DNA of 64,000 nucleotides from positions 62,001 to 126,000 of the forward strand of contig NC_023036.2 of NCBI RefSeq assembly GCF_000317305.3, read 5' to 3'. Origin of the DNA: Mycolicibacterium neoaurum VKM Ac-1815D (lineage in GTDB: Bacteria; Actinomycetota; Actinomycetes; Mycobacteriales; Mycobacteriaceae). Below the pieces are notes generated by a model. That model made no database searches, was not told the origin of the DNA, and was given only the letters and a program-made list of their open reading frames with translations. This document shows, piece by piece, positions 9,643 to 20,338 of this stretch. Both the position numbers and the translations under genes were made by a program. The stretch's first letter is position 1. Every line of letters starts with the position of its first letter.

Positions 9643-9690
9643 TTTCCAGCGCGGGTCACGGGACGGCACACCAAGGCTCGTCGCTTACTG

Positions 9691-12600
9691 TTGAACCTCG
9701 TGCCCACTAGGACCATCCGCCTCGTAGCCATCATCGCGGGCCTCGTCGGCATGGTGCTCTGCGCTCTTGCGCCCTTGTTGCCGGTTCGGCAGAGCACGGC
9801 GACGATCCAATGGCCGCAAACAGCCGGCGCCGAAGGCTTCATCAGCGATGTCACCGCCCCGCTGGTATCGGGAGCACCGCGCGAACTGGACGTGACCATC
9901 CCGTGCCAGGCCATCGCCACGCTGCCCGCCGACGGCGGGCTTGTGTTCTCGACGATCCCGCCGGGCGGTATCGACGCCGGACGCAACGGATTGTTCGTCA
10001 ACGCCAATGCCGACGTCGTGTACGTGGCCTTCCGGGACACCGTCGCCGCGGTGGCCCCGCGCGATGCCGTCGCTTCCGGGGCCTGCGGCGAACTGCACAT
10101 CTGGGCCGACGTCGACGCCGTCGGCGCCGATTTCATCGGTATCCCCGGCGCGCGCGGCGAACTGGACGTGGACAAACGTCCGCAGGTCGCGGGCCTGTTC
10201 ACCGAACTGCCGGTCGGTCTCGACTCTGGCGTGCGGGCGCGGGTCGACATCGACACCCGGTTCATCACCAGTCCGACCGCGCTGAAACTGGCCGTCATGG
10301 TGCTGGGCACCGCGTCGGTGCTGGCCTCGATCATCGCGCTGGCCCTGTTGGACCGCACGACGGGACGCCGCCTACGGGGTTGGGACCGCCGTCGCACGGG
10401 CTGGGCGACGTGGCTGGCCGATGCCGGCGTGCTGAGCTCCTTGTTGCTCTGGCATATCGTCGGCCCGCAGTCATCCGACGACGGCTACAACCTGACGATC
10501 GCCCGGGTATCGTCCGACGCCGGTTACGTCACCAATTACTACCGCTACTTCGGCGCATCCGAGGCCCCGTTCGACTGGTACCAGAGCGTGCTGGCACATC
10601 TGGCCTCCATCAGCACCGCCGGAGTCTGGATGCGGCTGCCCGCCACCCTGGCCGCCATCGGCACCTGGCTGATCCTCAGCCATTTCGTGCTGCCCCGCCT
10701 CGGTGCCCGACTGGCCCACAACCGGATTGCACTGTGGACCGGTGGCGCGGTCTTCCTGGCCGCCTGGCTGCCCTTCAACAACGGTCTGCGACCCGAACCG
10801 TTGATCGCGTTCGGCGTGCTCCTGGTCTGGATGCTCGTCGAGATCTCGGTGGCGCGAAGGATCCTGTGGCCCACCGCGCTCGCCATCGTGATCGCCGTGT
10901 TCAGCGTGACGCTGGCACCGCAGGGACTGATCGCGCTCGCCCCGCTGCTCGTCGGCGCGCGCGCCGTCACCCGGATGATCGCCGCCCGCAGGCCGGATCA
11001 GGGGCTGCTGGCCCAGCTCGCCCCGCTGGGCGCCGCCGCCGCGGTGTTGTTCGTGGTGGTGTTCCGTGACCAGACGCTGGCCACCGTCGCCGAGTCCGCG
11101 CGCATCAAGTACACCGTCGGACCCACGATCGCCTGGTACCAGGAGTTCCTGCGGTACTACTTCCTGACCGTCGAAGACAGTGTCGACGGTTCGATGACCC
11201 GGCGGTTCGCGGTCCTCATCCTGCTGCTGTGCCTGTTCGGGCTGCTGATGGTGCTGCTGCGCCGCGGCACCGTCCCCGGCGCGATGAACGGTCCGGTGTG
11301 GCGCTTGATCGGCACCGCCGGGATCGGCCTGTTGCTGCTGCACTTCACGCCGACCAAGTGGGCCGTGCAGTTCGGCGCCTTCGCCGGGCTGGCGGGAGCA
11401 CTGGGCGCCGTGACGGCGTTCGCGCTGGCGCGGGTCGGCCTGCACAGCCGGCGCAATCTCGCGCTGTACGTGACGGCCCTGCTGTTCGTGCTCGCCTGGG
11501 CCACCTCGGGTATCAACGGCTGGTTCTATACCGGCAACTACGGGGTGCCCTGGTTCGACAAGCAGCCCGTGATCCTCGGTTTCCCGGTGACGACGATCTT
11601 CCTCGTGCTGGCGATCGTCGGTGGACTGCTCACCGCCTGGCTGCACTTCCGTATCGACTACGCCGGGCACACCGAGGTGGCCGACACCGGCCGAAACCGG
11701 GCGCTGGCATCGACGCCGTTGCTCGTGGTCGCCGTGATCATGGTGGTGCTCGAGCTCGGCTCGATGGTCAAGGCGACCGTGGGCCGCTATCCCGTCTACA
11801 CGACAGGGCTGGCCAACCTGTCTGCGTTGCGGTCCGGTCTGTCGGGCACCAGTTGCGCGATGGCCGACCACGTCTTGGTCGAGGCCGACACCAATGCCGG
11901 TCTGCTGGAACCGGTCCCGGGTCAGCGCTACGGCCGGTACGGACCGCTCGGTGGGGAGAACCCGGTCGGGTTCACCCCCAACGGCGTCAGCGACACCCTG
12001 GAACCCGCCGAACCCGTCGCAGCGAATCCGGGCACCGTGAACTCCGACGGCCCGGTCGACAAACCCAATATCGGTGTCGGTTACGCCGCCGGTACCGGCG
12101 GTGGGTACGGGCCGGAAGGAATCAACGGGTCGCGGGTGTTCCTGCCCTTCGGCCTCGATCCGGCACGCACCCCGGTGATGGGCAGTTTCGACGAGAACAC
12201 CGTGGCCGCCAAGGCGACATCGTCGTGGTACCAGTTGCCGCCGCGCACACCGGACCGTCCACTGGTGAGCGTCGCCGCCGCAGGCGCGATCTGGTACTAC
12301 GAGGAGGACGGGTCGTTCAAATACGGCCAGTCGCTGAAGCTGCAGTGGGGTGTCCACCGGCCGGACGGGTCCTATGAGGCGCTCAACGAGGTCCAGCCCA
12401 TCGACATCTTCCAGCAGAAGGCTTGGCGCAACCTGCGTTTCCCGCTGACGACGGCACCCCCGGAGGCCAACGTCGCCCGCATCGTGGCCGATGACCCGAA
12501 CCTGTCGGAGGACCAGTGGTTCGCCTTCACACCGCCACGGGTGCCGGTGTTGCAGACCGCGCAGGAGTATCTGGGCAGCCAGACCCCGGTCATGATGGAC

Positions 12601-12945
12601 ATCGCGACCGCGTCGAACTTCCCGTGCCAGCGCCCGTTCGGCGAACATCTCGGCGTGGCGGAACTTCCCGAGTACCGGATCCTGCCGAACTTCAAGCAGA
12701 TGGTGGTGTCGTCGAATCAGTGGCAGTCCGCCGAGGATGGCGGGCCTTTCCTGTTCATCCAGGCACTGTTGCGCACCTCGACGATCCCGACCTACCTGCG
12801 TGACGACTGGTATCGCGACTGGGGATCGCTGGAACGCTACGTGCGCGTCGTGCCCGCCGACCGGGCGCCCGAGGCAGCCATCGAAGAAGGGACACAGAAC
12901 GTGTACGGCTGGAGCCGCGGCGGACCGATCAGGGCACTGCCGTGA
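9691..12945 (+). CDS. embA: Arabinosyltransferase EmbA
   Basis: Emb-family arabinosyltransferase that works with EmbB to form the terminal branched hexa-arabinofuranosyl motif of arabinogalactan. It has 1084 residues, close to the family norm. The catalytic Asp pair lies in [20 protein letters not shown]. The C-terminal part carries [22 protein letters not shown] and a WRNLRFP stretch. Two starts are possible: TTG at 9691 and GTG at 9700; neither has a clear ribosome-binding site and the longer is given. Its stop overlaps the GTG of embB by four bases, so embA-embB are translationally coupled. Separated from embC here by 3.1 kb, it probably needs its own promoter downstream of, or read-through from, alkB. 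Confidence 0.95.
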   Translation: MNLVPTRTIRLVAIIAGLVGMVLCALAPLLPVRQSTATIQWPQTAGAEGFISDVTAPLVSGAPRELDVTIPCQAIATLPADGGLVFSTIPPGGIDAGRNGLFVNANADVVYVAFRDTVAAVAPRDAVASGACGELHIWADVDAVGADFIGIPGARGELDVDKRPQVAGLFTELPVGLDSGVRARVDIDTRFITSPTALKLAVMVLGTASVLASIIALALLDRTTGRRLRGWDRRRTGWATWLADAGVLSSLLLWHIVGPQSSDDGYNLTIARVSSDAGYVTNYYRYFGASEAPFDWYQSVLAHLASISTAGVWMRLPATLAAIGTWLILSHFVLPRLGARLAHNRIALWTGGAVFLAAWLPFNNGLRPEPLIAFGVLLVWMLVEISVARRILWPTALAIVIAVFSVTLAPQGLIALAPLLVGARAVTRMIAARRPDQGLLAQLAPLGAAAAVLFVVVFRDQTLATVAESARIKYTVGPTIAWYQEFLRYYFLTVEDSVDGSMTRRFAVLILLLCLFGLLMVLLRRGTVPGAMNGPVWRLIGTAGIGLLLLHFTPTKWAVQFGAFAGLAGALGAVTAFALARVGLHSRRNLALYVTALLFVLAWATSGINGWFYTGNYGVPWFDKQPVILGFPVTTIFLVLAIVGGLLTAWLHFRIDYAGHTEVADTGRNRALASTPLLVVAVIMVVLELGSMVKATVGRYPVYTTGLANLSALRSGLSGTSCAMADHVLVEADTNAGLLEPVPGQRYGRYGPLGGENPVGFTPNGVSDTLEPAEPVAANPGTVNSDGPVDKPNIGVGYAAGTGGGYGPEGINGSRVFLPFGLDPARTPVMGSFDENTVAAKATSSWYQLPPRTPDRPLVSVAAAGAIWYYEEDGSFKYGQSLKLQWGVHRPDGSYEALNEVQPIDIFQQKAWRNLRFPLTTAPPEANVARIVADDPNLSEDQWFAFTPPRVPVLQTAQEYLGSQTPVMMDIATASNFPCQRPFGEHLGVAELPEYRILPNFKQMVVSSNQWQSAEDGGPFLFIQALLRTSTIPTYLRDDWYRDWGSLERYVRVVPADRAPEAAIEEGTQNVYGWSRGGPIRALP

Positions 12946-15900
12946 ACGGCGAATCGAACCCTGCCGTGAGTGAATCGAAACCTGCCGTGAGTGCGCCGGT
13001 GAAGGAACAGCGGTCGCAGTCCGATCCGGCCCGCGACGTCCAGATCGCCAGGTGGGTCGCGGTGATCGCGGGCCTGCTGGGTTTCGTGATGGCGGTGGCG
13101 GTTCCGCTGTTGCCGGTCACCCAGACCACCGCGACGCTCAACTGGCCGCAGAACAATCAGCTGGACAACGTCACCGCACCGCTGATCTCGCAGGCACCGG
13201 TCAGCCTGACCGCGACGGTGCCCTGTTCGGTGATCCAGGGCATGCCGGCCGACGGCGGCCTGATCATGGGTACCGCGCCCGCCAAGGGACGGGATGCGGC
13301 GCTGAACGCGATGCTGGTGACCGCCAGCGAGGACCGCGTCGACGTCATCGTCCGCAACGTGGTGGTCGCCAGCGTCGAACGCGACCGGATCGGCGGTTGC
13401 TCGAGAATCGAGATCATCTCCAACCACGATGGCACGTATGCCGATTTCGTCGGCCTGACCAAGGATGACGGCTCGCCGCAGCGAACCGGGTACCCGGATC
13501 CCAATCTGCGGCCGGCCATCGTGGGCGTGTTCACCGACCTCACCGGACCTGTCCCGCAAGGGTTGTCACTGTCGGCCGATATAGACACCCGGTTCACCAC
13601 GCACCCGACGCCGGCGAAGCTCGCGGCGATCGTGCTGGCGATCCTGTCCACTTTTATTGCGCTGCTTGCACTGTGGCGGTTGGACCGCACCGACGGCCGG
13701 CGGATGCGTCGCGTCATCCCGACCCGCTGGCGGACGTTCACCGCGGTGGACGTTTTCGTCGTGGGCGTGTTCGTCCTCTGGTACATCATCGGCACCAACT
13801 CCTCCGATGACGGCTACCAGATGCAGATGGCCCGTACCGCCGAGCATTCCGGGTACATGGCCAACTACTTCCGGTGGTTCGGTGTGCCGGAGGATCCGTT
13901 CGGCTGGTACTACAACGTCCTGGCGTTGATGTCGCAGGTGAGCACCGCAGGCATCTGGATGCGGCTGCCGGATCTGATCTGTTCACTGGTCTGCTGGGTG
14001 TTGCTGTCGCGGGAAGTGCTGCCCCGCCTCGGCCCGGCCGTCATCGCCAGCAGGCCTGCGCTCTGGGCGGCGGGCCTGGTGCTGATCGGCGCATGGATGC
14101 CCTTCAACAACGGTCTGCGTCCGGAAGGGCAGATCGCTACCGGTGCACTGATCACCTACGTCCTCATCGAACGCGCCGTCACCTCGGGCCGGCTGACCCC
14201 GGCCGCGCTGGCGATCTTCTCGGCCGCGTTCACCCTCGGTATCCAGCCGACCGGGCTGATCGCGGTGGCGGCACTGGTCGCCGGCGGCCGACCCATCCTG
14301 CGGATCATCATGCGCAGGCGGCACACCGTCGGCCTGTGGCCGCTGCTGGCACCACTCCTGGCCGCGGGCACCGTGATCCTGGCGGTGGTGTTCGCCGACC
14401 AGACGCTCGCGACGGTGCTGGAGGCCACCAGGATCCGGACGGCCATCGGCCCCAGCCAGGAGTGGTACACCGAGAACCTGCGCTACTACTACCTGGTGCT
14501 GCCGACCGTCGACGGTGCGATCTCGCGGCGGTTCGCCTTCCTGTTCACCGCGCTGTGCCTCTTCCCGTCGCTATTCATGATGTTGCGCCGCAAGCGGATC
14601 GCGGGCATCGCGCGGGGTCCGGCCTGGCGACTGATGGGCATCATCTTCGCGACGATCTTCTTCCTGATGTTCACCCCGACCAAGTGGATCCACCACTTCG
14701 GCCTGTTCGCCGCGGTCGGGGGAGCGATGGCGGCGCTGGCCACCGTGATGGTCTCGCCGGCGATCCTGCGTTCGGCACGTAACCGGATGGCGTTCTTGGC
14801 CTTGGTGTTCTTCGTGCTGGCGCTGTGCTTCGCATCTGTCAACGGATGGTGGTACGTCTCCAACTTCGGTGTGCCGTTCAACAATTCGGTACCCGCGATC
14901 GGCGGTGTCACCGTCAGCACGATGTTCTTCGCGCTGTTCGGTGTCGCGGCGCTGTGGGCCTTCTGGCTGCACGTGTCGGGTAAGACCGAATCCCGACTGG
15001 TCGATCGGCTCACGGCCGCACCGGTTCCGTTGGCTGCCGGCTTCATGGTCGTGATCTTTGTCGCGTCGATGGCCATCGGTGTGGTCCGCCAGTACCCGAC
15101 ATACTCCAACGGCTGGGCCAACATCCGCGCTTTCGCCGGTGGCTGCGGGATGGCCGACGATGTCCTCGTCGAACCGAATTCCAACGACGGCTTCCTGCGC
15201 GCGCTTCCCGGCGACTACGGACCGCTTGGCCCGCTGGGCGGCACCGATCCCGCCGGGTTCAGCCCGGACGGGGTGCCCGATCGCATCATCGCCGAGGCGA
15301 TTCGGTTGAACAATCCGCAGCCGGGCACCGATTACGACTGGAACCGTCCGGTGCGGTTGTCGCGCCCGGGGATCAACGGATCCCGGGTACCGCTGCCCTA
15401 CGGGCTCGATCCCGCCCGGGTGCCGGTGGCAGGCACCTATTCCACCGGTGCGCAGCAGGAAAGCCGACTGGCCTCGGCATGGTACGAACTGCCGGCCGCC
15501 GACGATGCGCACCCACTCGTCGTCATCACCGCCGCGGGCACCATCACCGGCACCAGCGTGGCCAAGGGAGTCACCACCGGCCAGACCGTCGAACTGGAAT
15601 ATGCGACCGCCGGTCCCGACGGTGGGCCCGTGCCCGCGGGCCGGGTCGCCCCCTACGACATCGGCCCCACCCCGTCGTGGCGCAACCTGCGCTTCCCGCG
15701 GGCCCAGATCCCCGCCGATGCCGTGGCTGTTCGGGTCATCGCCGAGGATCTGTCGCTCGGCCAGGGCGACTGGATCGCGGTGACACCGCCGCGTGTGCCG
15801 GAGGTCCGCTCGGTGCAGGAGTACGTCGGTTCCACCCAGCCGGTCCTGATGGACTGGGCGGTGGGCATGGCGTTCCCGTGCCAGCGGCCGATGCTGCACG

Positions 15901-16190
15901 CCAACGGTGTGACCGAGGTGCCGAAGTTCCGCATCTCCCCGGACTACTACGCCAAGTTGCAGAGCACCGACACCTGGCAGGACGGCATCAACGGCGGCCT
16001 GCTGGGAATCACCGACCTGCTGCTGCGGGCATCGGTGATGTCGACCTACCTGTCCCACGACTGGGGGCAGGACTGGGGTTCGCTGCGCCGCTTCGACACG
16101 ATCGTCGATGCGGAGCCCGCCGAGATCGACCTGGGCACCAGCACGCACTCGGGTCTGTACTCCCCCGGTGAGATCCGGATCGGGCCGTGA
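12942..16190 (+). CDS. embB: Arabinosyltransferase EmbB (ethambutol target)
   Basis: Emb-family arabinosyltransferase partnering EmbA in arabinogalactan branching, and the main ethambutol target. It has 1082 residues. The N-terminus holds a short repeated ESKPAVS/ESNPAVS stretch before the first helix. The resistance-determining region reads [20 protein letters not shown]. Residues 293 and 294 (bases 13818-13823), equivalent to Ile303 and Leu304 of M. tuberculosis EmbB, are Gln and Met; the Met306 equivalent (residue 296) is kept. The GTG start overlaps the embA stop (GTGA), and the stop overlaps the GTG of the next gene in the same way. Confidence 0.96.
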   Translation: MNGESNPAVSESKPAVSAPVKEQRSQSDPARDVQIARWVAVIAGLLGFVMAVAVPLLPVTQTTATLNWPQNNQLDNVTAPLISQAPVSLTATVPCSVIQGMPADGGLIMGTAPAKGRDAALNAMLVTASEDRVDVIVRNVVVASVERDRIGGCSRIEIISNHDGTYADFVGLTKDDGSPQRTGYPDPNLRPAIVGVFTDLTGPVPQGLSLSADIDTRFTTHPTPAKLAAIVLAILSTFIALLALWRLDRTDGRRMRRVIPTRWRTFTAVDVFVVGVFVLWYIIGTNSSDDGYQMQMARTAEHSGYMANYFRWFGVPEDPFGWYYNVLALMSQVSTAGIWMRLPDLICSLVCWVLLSREVLPRLGPAVIASRPALWAAGLVLIGAWMPFNNGLRPEGQIATGALITYVLIERAVTSGRLTPAALAIFSAAFTLGIQPTGLIAVAALVAGGRPILRIIMRRRHTVGLWPLLAPLLAAGTVILAVVFADQTLATVLEATRIRTAIGPSQEWYTENLRYYYLVLPTVDGAISRRFAFLFTALCLFPSLFMMLRRKRIAGIARGPAWRLMGIIFATIFFLMFTPTKWIHHFGLFAAVGGAMAALATVMVSPAILRSARNRMAFLALVFFVLALCFASVNGWWYVSNFGVPFNNSVPAIGGVTVSTMFFALFGVAALWAFWLHVSGKTESRLVDRLTAAPVPLAAGFMVVIFVASMAIGVVRQYPTYSNGWANIRAFAGGCGMADDVLVEPNSNDGFLRALPGDYGPLGPLGGTDPAGFSPDGVPDRIIAEAIRLNNPQPGTDYDWNRPVRLSRPGINGSRVPLPYGLDPARVPVAGTYSTGAQQESRLASAWYELPAADDAHPLVVITAAGTITGTSVAKGVTTGQTVELEYATAGPDGGPVPAGRVAPYDIGPTPSWRNLRFPRAQIPADAVAVRVIAEDLSLGQGDWIAVTPPRVPEVRSVQEYVGSTQPVLMDWAVGMAFPCQRPMLHANGVTEVPKFRISPDYYAKLQSTDTWQDGINGGLLGITDLLLRASVMSTYLSHDWGQDWGSLRRFDTIVDAEPAEIDLGTSTHSGLYSPGEIRIGP

Positions 16191-17065
16191 GCACGCGCCT
16201 GGGCAACGCCGTTCTGAGCCGGGTGGTGGAGACGTCGTTCGCGCCGGGTTTCACGATGTTCGGCGGCACACCGGAACACGCATGGGCCGAGAATGCCGAC
16301 CTGCTCGCGCCGAGCTTCGTCGACCTGGAAGCCCGCACCTGGCGCGTCGCCATCCAAACCTGGGTGCTCGACGTCGACGGGTTGCGCATCCTGATCGACA
16401 CCGGGGTCGGCAACGGTAAACGGCGACCGGCGATCCCGGTGCTCGACGGGTTGGACACCGGCTTTCTGGCCGCGCTGGAATCGGCCGGTGTGTCACCCGA
16501 GAGCGTCGACATCGTGGTGAACACCCATCTGCACAGCGATCACGTCGGGTGGAACACCCGAGCCGATGGTGCCGAGTGGACGCCAACCTTCCCCAACGCG
16601 CGATACCTGATGCCGGAGGCGGACTTTCGGTACTTCGGCCCCGACGGTGCCGGGTGTGACGACGCGGCGCGCATCGTCTTCGACGACAGCGTGGCTCCGG
16701 TGTACGAGGCAGGCCAGGTCGAATTGTTCGGCGGTGACCATCAGCTGAGCGAATCGGTGTGGTTACGCCCGGCAGCCGGGCACACGCCCGGGTCGTCGGT
16801 GCTGTGGCTGGATGCCGGTGCACCCGCGGTCTTCGTCGGCGACCTGACCCACTGCGCCATTCAGATTCCGCGCCCAGGTGACGCCTGTGCCTTCGATTGC
16901 GATGCCGCACAAGCCGTCGCCACCCGCACGCGGGTGTTCACCGAGGCGGCGCGCCGCCGGGCCACCGTCATCCCGGCGCACTATCCCGGCCACGGCGGGG
17001 CCACGTTGGTGGCGCGCGGCGATGCCTTCCTGGTGGACGACTGGCTGGATATCGAACCGATCTAG
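16187..17065 (+). CDS. Metallo-beta-lactamase-fold hydrolase
   Basis: A 292-residue protein of the metallo-beta-lactamase superfamily. The zinc-binding motif is NTHLHSDHVGW, with ligands at H114, H116, D118 and H119. Further family positions are AAGHTPGSS, a GDLTH and PAHYPGHGG near the end, and it resembles the quorum-quenching-lactonase/AhlD-like branch in layout. There is no signal peptide, so it is probably cytoplasmic. The GTG overlaps the embB stop by four bases, which makes it the last gene of the emb operon; its own stop overlaps the stop of the convergent RDD gene. The substrate cannot be told from sequence, and a link to cell-wall synthesis is only suggested by the operon. Confidence 0.85.
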   Translation: MSTRLGNAVLSRVVETSFAPGFTMFGGTPEHAWAENADLLAPSFVDLEARTWRVAIQTWVLDVDGLRILIDTGVGNGKRRPAIPVLDGLDTGFLAALESAGVSPESVDIVVNTHLHSDHVGWNTRADGAEWTPTFPNARYLMPEADFRYFGPDGAGCDDAARIVFDDSVAPVYEAGQVELFGGDHQLSESVWLRPAAGHTPGSSVLWLDAGAPAVFVGDLTHCAIQIPRPGDACAFDCDAAQAVATRTRVFTEAARRRATVIPAHYPGHGGATLVARGDAFLVDDWLDIEPI

Positions 17066-17604
17066 GACCTGAGATAGACAACCCGGCTGCCCAGGACGAT
17101 GTCCTGCAGTGATCGCCGACGCCTGTCGACGACCACCCACAACAGACCCAGGGGAAAGAGCACACACGCCGCCGCGCGGATGGCCGCGAGCACCGGTGCC
17201 AGCCGATCACCGTGACGCCCGGTCACCCGCAGGCCCATGAACGCCGCGCCAGCCGTACATCCCGATACCGTCCAGCAGCCGGCCAGATAGAGCACCGCGA
17301 CGGTGAACATGACCGCGGTGGAGAACACCGCGTTGACCGTGGGCAGGCTGAACGAGGTGGGATTGAACATCAGTCGGACCAGGACGAGGCCCACATACAG
17401 GGCGCCCAGAGCCACTGCGACGACGACGATGTCCAGGACCGCGGCGGCCCCGCGGCTCACGATGCCCGCCGAGCGAGGCTTGCCGAGCGAACCAACCGGC
17501 ACCGAGCGAGGCTTGCCGAGCGAACCAACCGGCACCGAGCGAGGCTTGCCGAGCGAGCCAACCGGCACCGAGCGAGGCTTGCCGAGCGAACGTCTCGATG
17601 TCAT
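17062..17604 (-). CDS. RDD-family membrane protein with N-terminal tandem repeat
   Basis: A 180-residue protein with three hydrophobic segments and RDD-family marks: an Arg then Asp in the first helix region (SRGAAAVLDIVVV), FMGLRVTGRHGDR before the last helix, and RRRSLQDIVLGSRVVY at the end. RDD proteins are small membrane proteins, some of which act as ion exchangers; the role here is unknown. Residues 5 to about 45 are nearly four copies of an 11-residue unit, LGKPRSVPVGS, an unusual insertion between the start and the first helix. The ATG at 17604 overlaps the stop of the upstream gene (ATGA), which fixes the start. Confidence 0.8.
   Translation of the reverse strand: MTSRRSLGKPRSVPVGSLGKPRSVPVGSLGKPRSVPVGSLGKPRSAGIVSRGAAAVLDIVVVAVALGALYVGLVLVRLMFNPTSFSLPTVNAVFSTAVMFTVAVLYLAGCWTVSGCTAGAAFMGLRVTGRHGDRLAPVLAAIRAAACVLFPLGLLWVVVDRRRRSLQDIVLGSRVVYLRS
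17470..17588. repeat. 33-base tandem repeat, about 3.6 copies, inside the RDD gene
   Basis: Three full units (17470-17502, 17503-17535, 17536-17568) and a 20-base partial unit begin with CGAGCGAGGCTTGCCGAGCG. Copies differ at one base or none. The unit length keeps the reading frame of the RDD gene, so copy number can change without breaking it. Confidence 0.9.
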
Positions 17605-18005
17605 CGCCCGTCCCGTCCGAGCAGGCGGTCGACGAATCCGGCGACCGCATCGTCGGCACGTTCGCCCTGACTGCGCACATCGGTCATCACCTCGGCGGTG
17701 ACCGAGTCCGTGGACGTGCGGATGATCGCGGGCAGATCGATACCGTCGACCACCTCGTCGGCAAGGCCGACCAGGTCCAGCCGGTCGCGGGCCACCGCGT
17801 TGAGGTCGATCTGGTCCAGAATCGTCTCGATGCCTACGGCCACCACCCGTTCGCCCCGTGCGATCAGTTCGACACGGCTGCGATGCAACCAGCCCCCCAC
17901 GACAGGCAGCCGTTCGGCGGCGCTGTACGCCACGGCCACTCCGTCGCACGCCACGGCGACGGCTCCGAGTGCGACGGTGACCGCCGGATGCACGGCATCG
18001 GACAT
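17601..18005 (-). CDS. Hypothetical protein, small, Ala/Val-rich with possible N-terminal helix
   Basis: A 134-residue protein I do not recognise. The N-terminal third is hydrophobic (AVTVALGAVAVACDGVAVAY) and could be a membrane anchor. The rest is acidic and helical, with regularly spaced Asp and Arg residues (ILDQIDLNAVARDRLDLVG, VDGIDLPAIIRTSTDSV). That pattern recalls amphipathic repeats in actinobacterial proteins often found next to RDD genes. The start is the ATG at 18005, which fits the beginning of the hydrophobic stretch; the frame is open further upstream. Its TGA overlaps the ATG of the RDD gene, so the two are very likely co-expressed. Confidence 0.7.
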   Translation of the reverse strand: MSDAVHPAVTVALGAVAVACDGVAVAYSAAERLPVVGGWLHRSRVELIARGERVVAVGIETILDQIDLNAVARDRLDLVGLADEVVDGIDLPAIIRTSTDSVTAEVMTDVRSQGERADDAVAGFVDRLLGRDGR

Positions 18006-18024
18006 CGTTGCATCGTAGTGCCTG

Positions 18025-18699
18025 CTAGAGGTGTTGTTTGGCGTCCTCATAGGAACCGTTCGGCGCCCCATCGTCCTTGGTGTAGACGCTGTGCACCACG
18101 CCGGTCCGGAATGCGGTCGAGCTCAACAATTTCAATGGCAGCGCGTCCGCGTCGCGGAACAACCGGGCGCCGGTGCCCACCACGACGGGGTGCACCAAAA
18201 GGTGCAGTTCGTCGAGCAGGCCTGCGGCCAACAGCTCACGGACCACCGACACCGATCCGGCGATCCCGATGTCGCCACCCGGCTGCGCTTTCAGTTCCCG
18301 CACGCCGGTGAGCAGATCGCCGTGCAGCTGTTCGGAATTGCGCCAGTCATAGCTCGCCCCGGGCTTGTCTCCCGTCGCTTCGCTCGCCCCGGGCTTCTCC
18401 CCCGTCGCTTCGCTCGCCCCGGGCCCGAAACTCAGCCGCTGTCGAGACACCACGATCTTGCGAGTGTCGCCGAGTTTCTTCGCGAACTCGGCGTCCTCAC
18501 CACCGTCGGCCTCCCGCTGCGGCCAGGCACCGACGAAGCTGTCATAGGTGGCGCGGCCGAGCAGGATGGTCTCCGCCGAGCCCAGCTGGGCATCGACGGC
18601 GGCACCCATCTCGTCGTTGAAGTACGGGAAATGCCACTGGTCGGGTGCCTCCACCACGCCGTCGAGCGAGATGAACAGGCCTGCGGTGATCCGTGTCAT
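18025..18699 (-). CDS. RibD C-terminal/dihydrofolate-reductase-like protein
   Basis: A 224-residue protein of the DHFR-like RibD C-terminal family. The N-terminus reads MTRITAGLFISLDGVVEAPDQW, and later parts hold LLGRATYDSF, RKIVVSR, GDIGIAGSVSVVRELLAAGLLDEL and HPVVVGTGARLF, all standard for the fold. It should bind a pyridine nucleotide; no substrate is known for most members. The ATG at 18699 starts the first beta strand. An unusual feature is a 10-residue repeat GASEATGEKP / GASEATGDKP / GAS inserted after the RLSFGP stretch, encoded by 30-base DNA repeats. It stands alone, 64 bases from accD4. Confidence 0.82.
   Translation of the reverse strand: MTRITAGLFISLDGVVEAPDQWHFPYFNDEMGAAVDAQLGSAETILLGRATYDSFVGAWPQREADGGEDAEFAKKLGDTRKIVVSRQRLSFGPGASEATGEKPGASEATGDKPGASYDWRNSEQLHGDLLTGVRELKAQPGGDIGIAGSVSVVRELLAAGLLDELHLLVHPVVVGTGARLFRDADALPLKLLSSTAFRTGVVHSVYTKDDGAPNGSYEDAKQHL
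18351..18423. repeat. 30-base tandem repeat, about 2.4 copies, inside the DHFR-like gene
   Basis: Units at 18351-18380 and 18381-18410 with a partial unit to 18423; each contains CGTCGCTTCGCTCGCCCCGG or a near match. The reverse complement of part of the unit (CGAGCGAAGCGACGGGG) also occurs outside genes at 27884-27900, so this is a dispersed short repeat that has expanded in frame here. Confidence 0.85.
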
Positions 18700-18763
18700 G
18701 CCACATACGACCACCGCGGGCCCGAAAATTCATCGCACACCCGTGGTGGCGCGTCGCCCGCGA

Positions 18764-20338
18764 TTACAGCGGGGTCAGACCGTGCTTGCGGAGCACCTTT
18801 TTCACGGGCTGCTTGTCGCGCAGCAGCCGCAGCGACTTACGGATCAGCAGCCGAGTCTCGTGCGGTTCGATGACACCGTCGATATAGCCGCGTTCGGCCG
18901 CGATCCACGGCGTCGCCAGGTTCAGGTTGTAACCCTCGATGAAGTCGGCGCGGATCTTCTGCACCTCGGGCGCGGTCGGATCCGGGAACCGCTTCACCAA
19001 CAACTGGGCCGCACCCTCGGCGCCGATCACGGCGATGCGGGCGGTCGGCCAAGCGAAGTTGAGGTCCGCGGAGAGCTGCTTGGAGCCCATCACGGCGTAA
19101 CCGCCGCCGTAGGCCTTGCGCACGATGATGGTCACCTTGGGCACATCGGCCTCGACGATGGCGTTGAAGAAACGGCCACCGCGTTTGATGATGCCGCCCT
19201 CCTCCTCGGCGACGCCGGGCATGGCACCCGGGGTGTCGACGACGAACACCAGCGGCAGGTTGAACGAGTCGCAGAACCTGATGAAACCGGCCGCCTTGTC
19301 CGACGCCTCGTTGCCGACCGCGCCCGACATGTGCATCGGCTGGTTGGCGATCACGCCGACCGGGCGGCCGTCGACGCGGGCGAACGCGGTGATCATCGAG
19401 GGGCTGCGCTGATCGGAGATCTCGAAGACGTCACCGTCGTCGAAGATCCGGAGCAGGATCTCGTGCATGTCGTAACCCATGTTGTCCGAGTCCGGCACGA
19501 TGGTGTCGAGTTCGAGGTCGTGCGCGGTGATCTCGGGCTCCAGACCCGGATTGACGATCGGCGCATCATCGAAGTGGTTGGCAGGCAGGAAGCTCAGGTA
19601 ATCCCGGACGTACTGGTAGGCCGCGGCTTCGGACTCGACCACCTTGTGGATGTTGCCGCGCCGGGCCTGCACATCGGCGCCGCCGAGCTCGTCGAAGGTG
19701 ACGTCCTCGCCGGTGACGTCCTTGATCACATCGGGACCGGTGATGAACATGTAGCCCTGATCACGCACGGCCACAACGAGATCGGTCTGGATCGGCGAGT
19801 ACACCGCACCGCCGGCGCACTTGCCGAAGATCAGCGAGATCTCGGGCACCAGGCCGCGCAGCATCTCGTGGCGCCGGCCCAGTTCGGCGTACCAGGCCAA
19901 CGACGTCGCGGTGTCCTGGATGCGCGCGCCGGCCGAGTCGTTGATACCGATGATCGGGCACCCGACCATGGCCACCCACTCCATCAGCTTGGCCACCTTG
20001 CGGCCGAACATCTCGCCGACCGAGCCCTGGAAGACCGTCTGGTCATGACTGAACACACCGACCGGCCTGCCGTCGATGGTGCCGTGTCCGGTCACCACAC
20101 CGTCGCCGTAGAAGGCGTTCGGGTCGCCGGGTGTGCGGGCCAGCGCACCGATCTCCAGGAAGCTGCCCGGATCCAGCAGCGCGTGGATGCGCGCGCGGGC
20201 ACTGGGGATGCCCTTTTTGTCGCGCCGTGCCTTGGCCTTCTCGTCACCGGGATCCTTGGCCAGCTCCAGCTTTTCGCGCAGCTCGGCCAGTTTCTCCGCT
20301 GTGGTCGCGGTCTTCGGCTGTACGGGAGTTTCCGTCAC
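18764..20338 (-). CDS. accD4: Long-chain acyl-CoA carboxylase carboxyltransferase subunit AccD4
   Basis: Beta (carboxyltransferase) subunit of the acyl-CoA carboxylase that carboxylates C24-C26 acyl-CoA, giving the extender unit for Pks13 in mycolic acid synthesis. The protein has 524 residues (M. tuberculosis 522). The N-terminal half has [20 protein letters not shown], and [11 protein letters not shown] with [10 protein letters not shown] forms the acyl-CoA side. The C-terminal half has [21 protein letters not shown] and [13 protein letters not shown]. The GTG start overlaps the pks13 stop by four bases (GTGA), coupling the extender-making enzyme to the condensing enzyme. The biotinylated alpha subunit is not in the window. 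Confidence 0.95.
   Translation of the reverse strand: MTETPVQPKTATTAEKLAELREKLELAKDPGDEKAKARRDKKGIPSARARIHALLDPGSFLEIGALARTPGDPNAFYGDGVVTGHGTIDGRPVGVFSHDQTVFQGSVGEMFGRKVAKLMEWVAMVGCPIIGINDSAGARIQDTATSLAWYAELGRRHEMLRGLVPEISLIFGKCAGGAVYSPIQTDLVVAVRDQGYMFITGPDVIKDVTGEDVTFDELGGADVQARRGNIHKVVESEAAAYQYVRDYLSFLPANHFDDAPIVNPGLEPEITAHDLELDTIVPDSDNMGYDMHEILLRIFDDGDVFEISDQRSPSMITAFARVDGRPVGVIANQPMHMSGAVGNEASDKAAGFIRFCDSFNLPLVFVVDTPGAMPGVAEEEGGIIKRGGRFFNAIVEADVPKVTIIVRKAYGGGYAVMGSKQLSADLNFAWPTARIAVIGAEGAAQLLVKRFPDPTAPEVQKIRADFIEGYNLNLATPWIAAERGYIDGVIEPHETRLLIRKSLRLLRDKQPVKKVLRKHGLTPL

Noticed and set aside
6673..9690. Prophage or integrative element with attachment sites between embC and embA
   Set aside because: No integrase, transposase, tRNA or matching repeat on the right side was found.
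17470..17588. 33-base repeats considered as a CRISPR array
   Set aside because: Units are contiguous without spacers and lie in frame inside a coding sequence; no cas genes are present.
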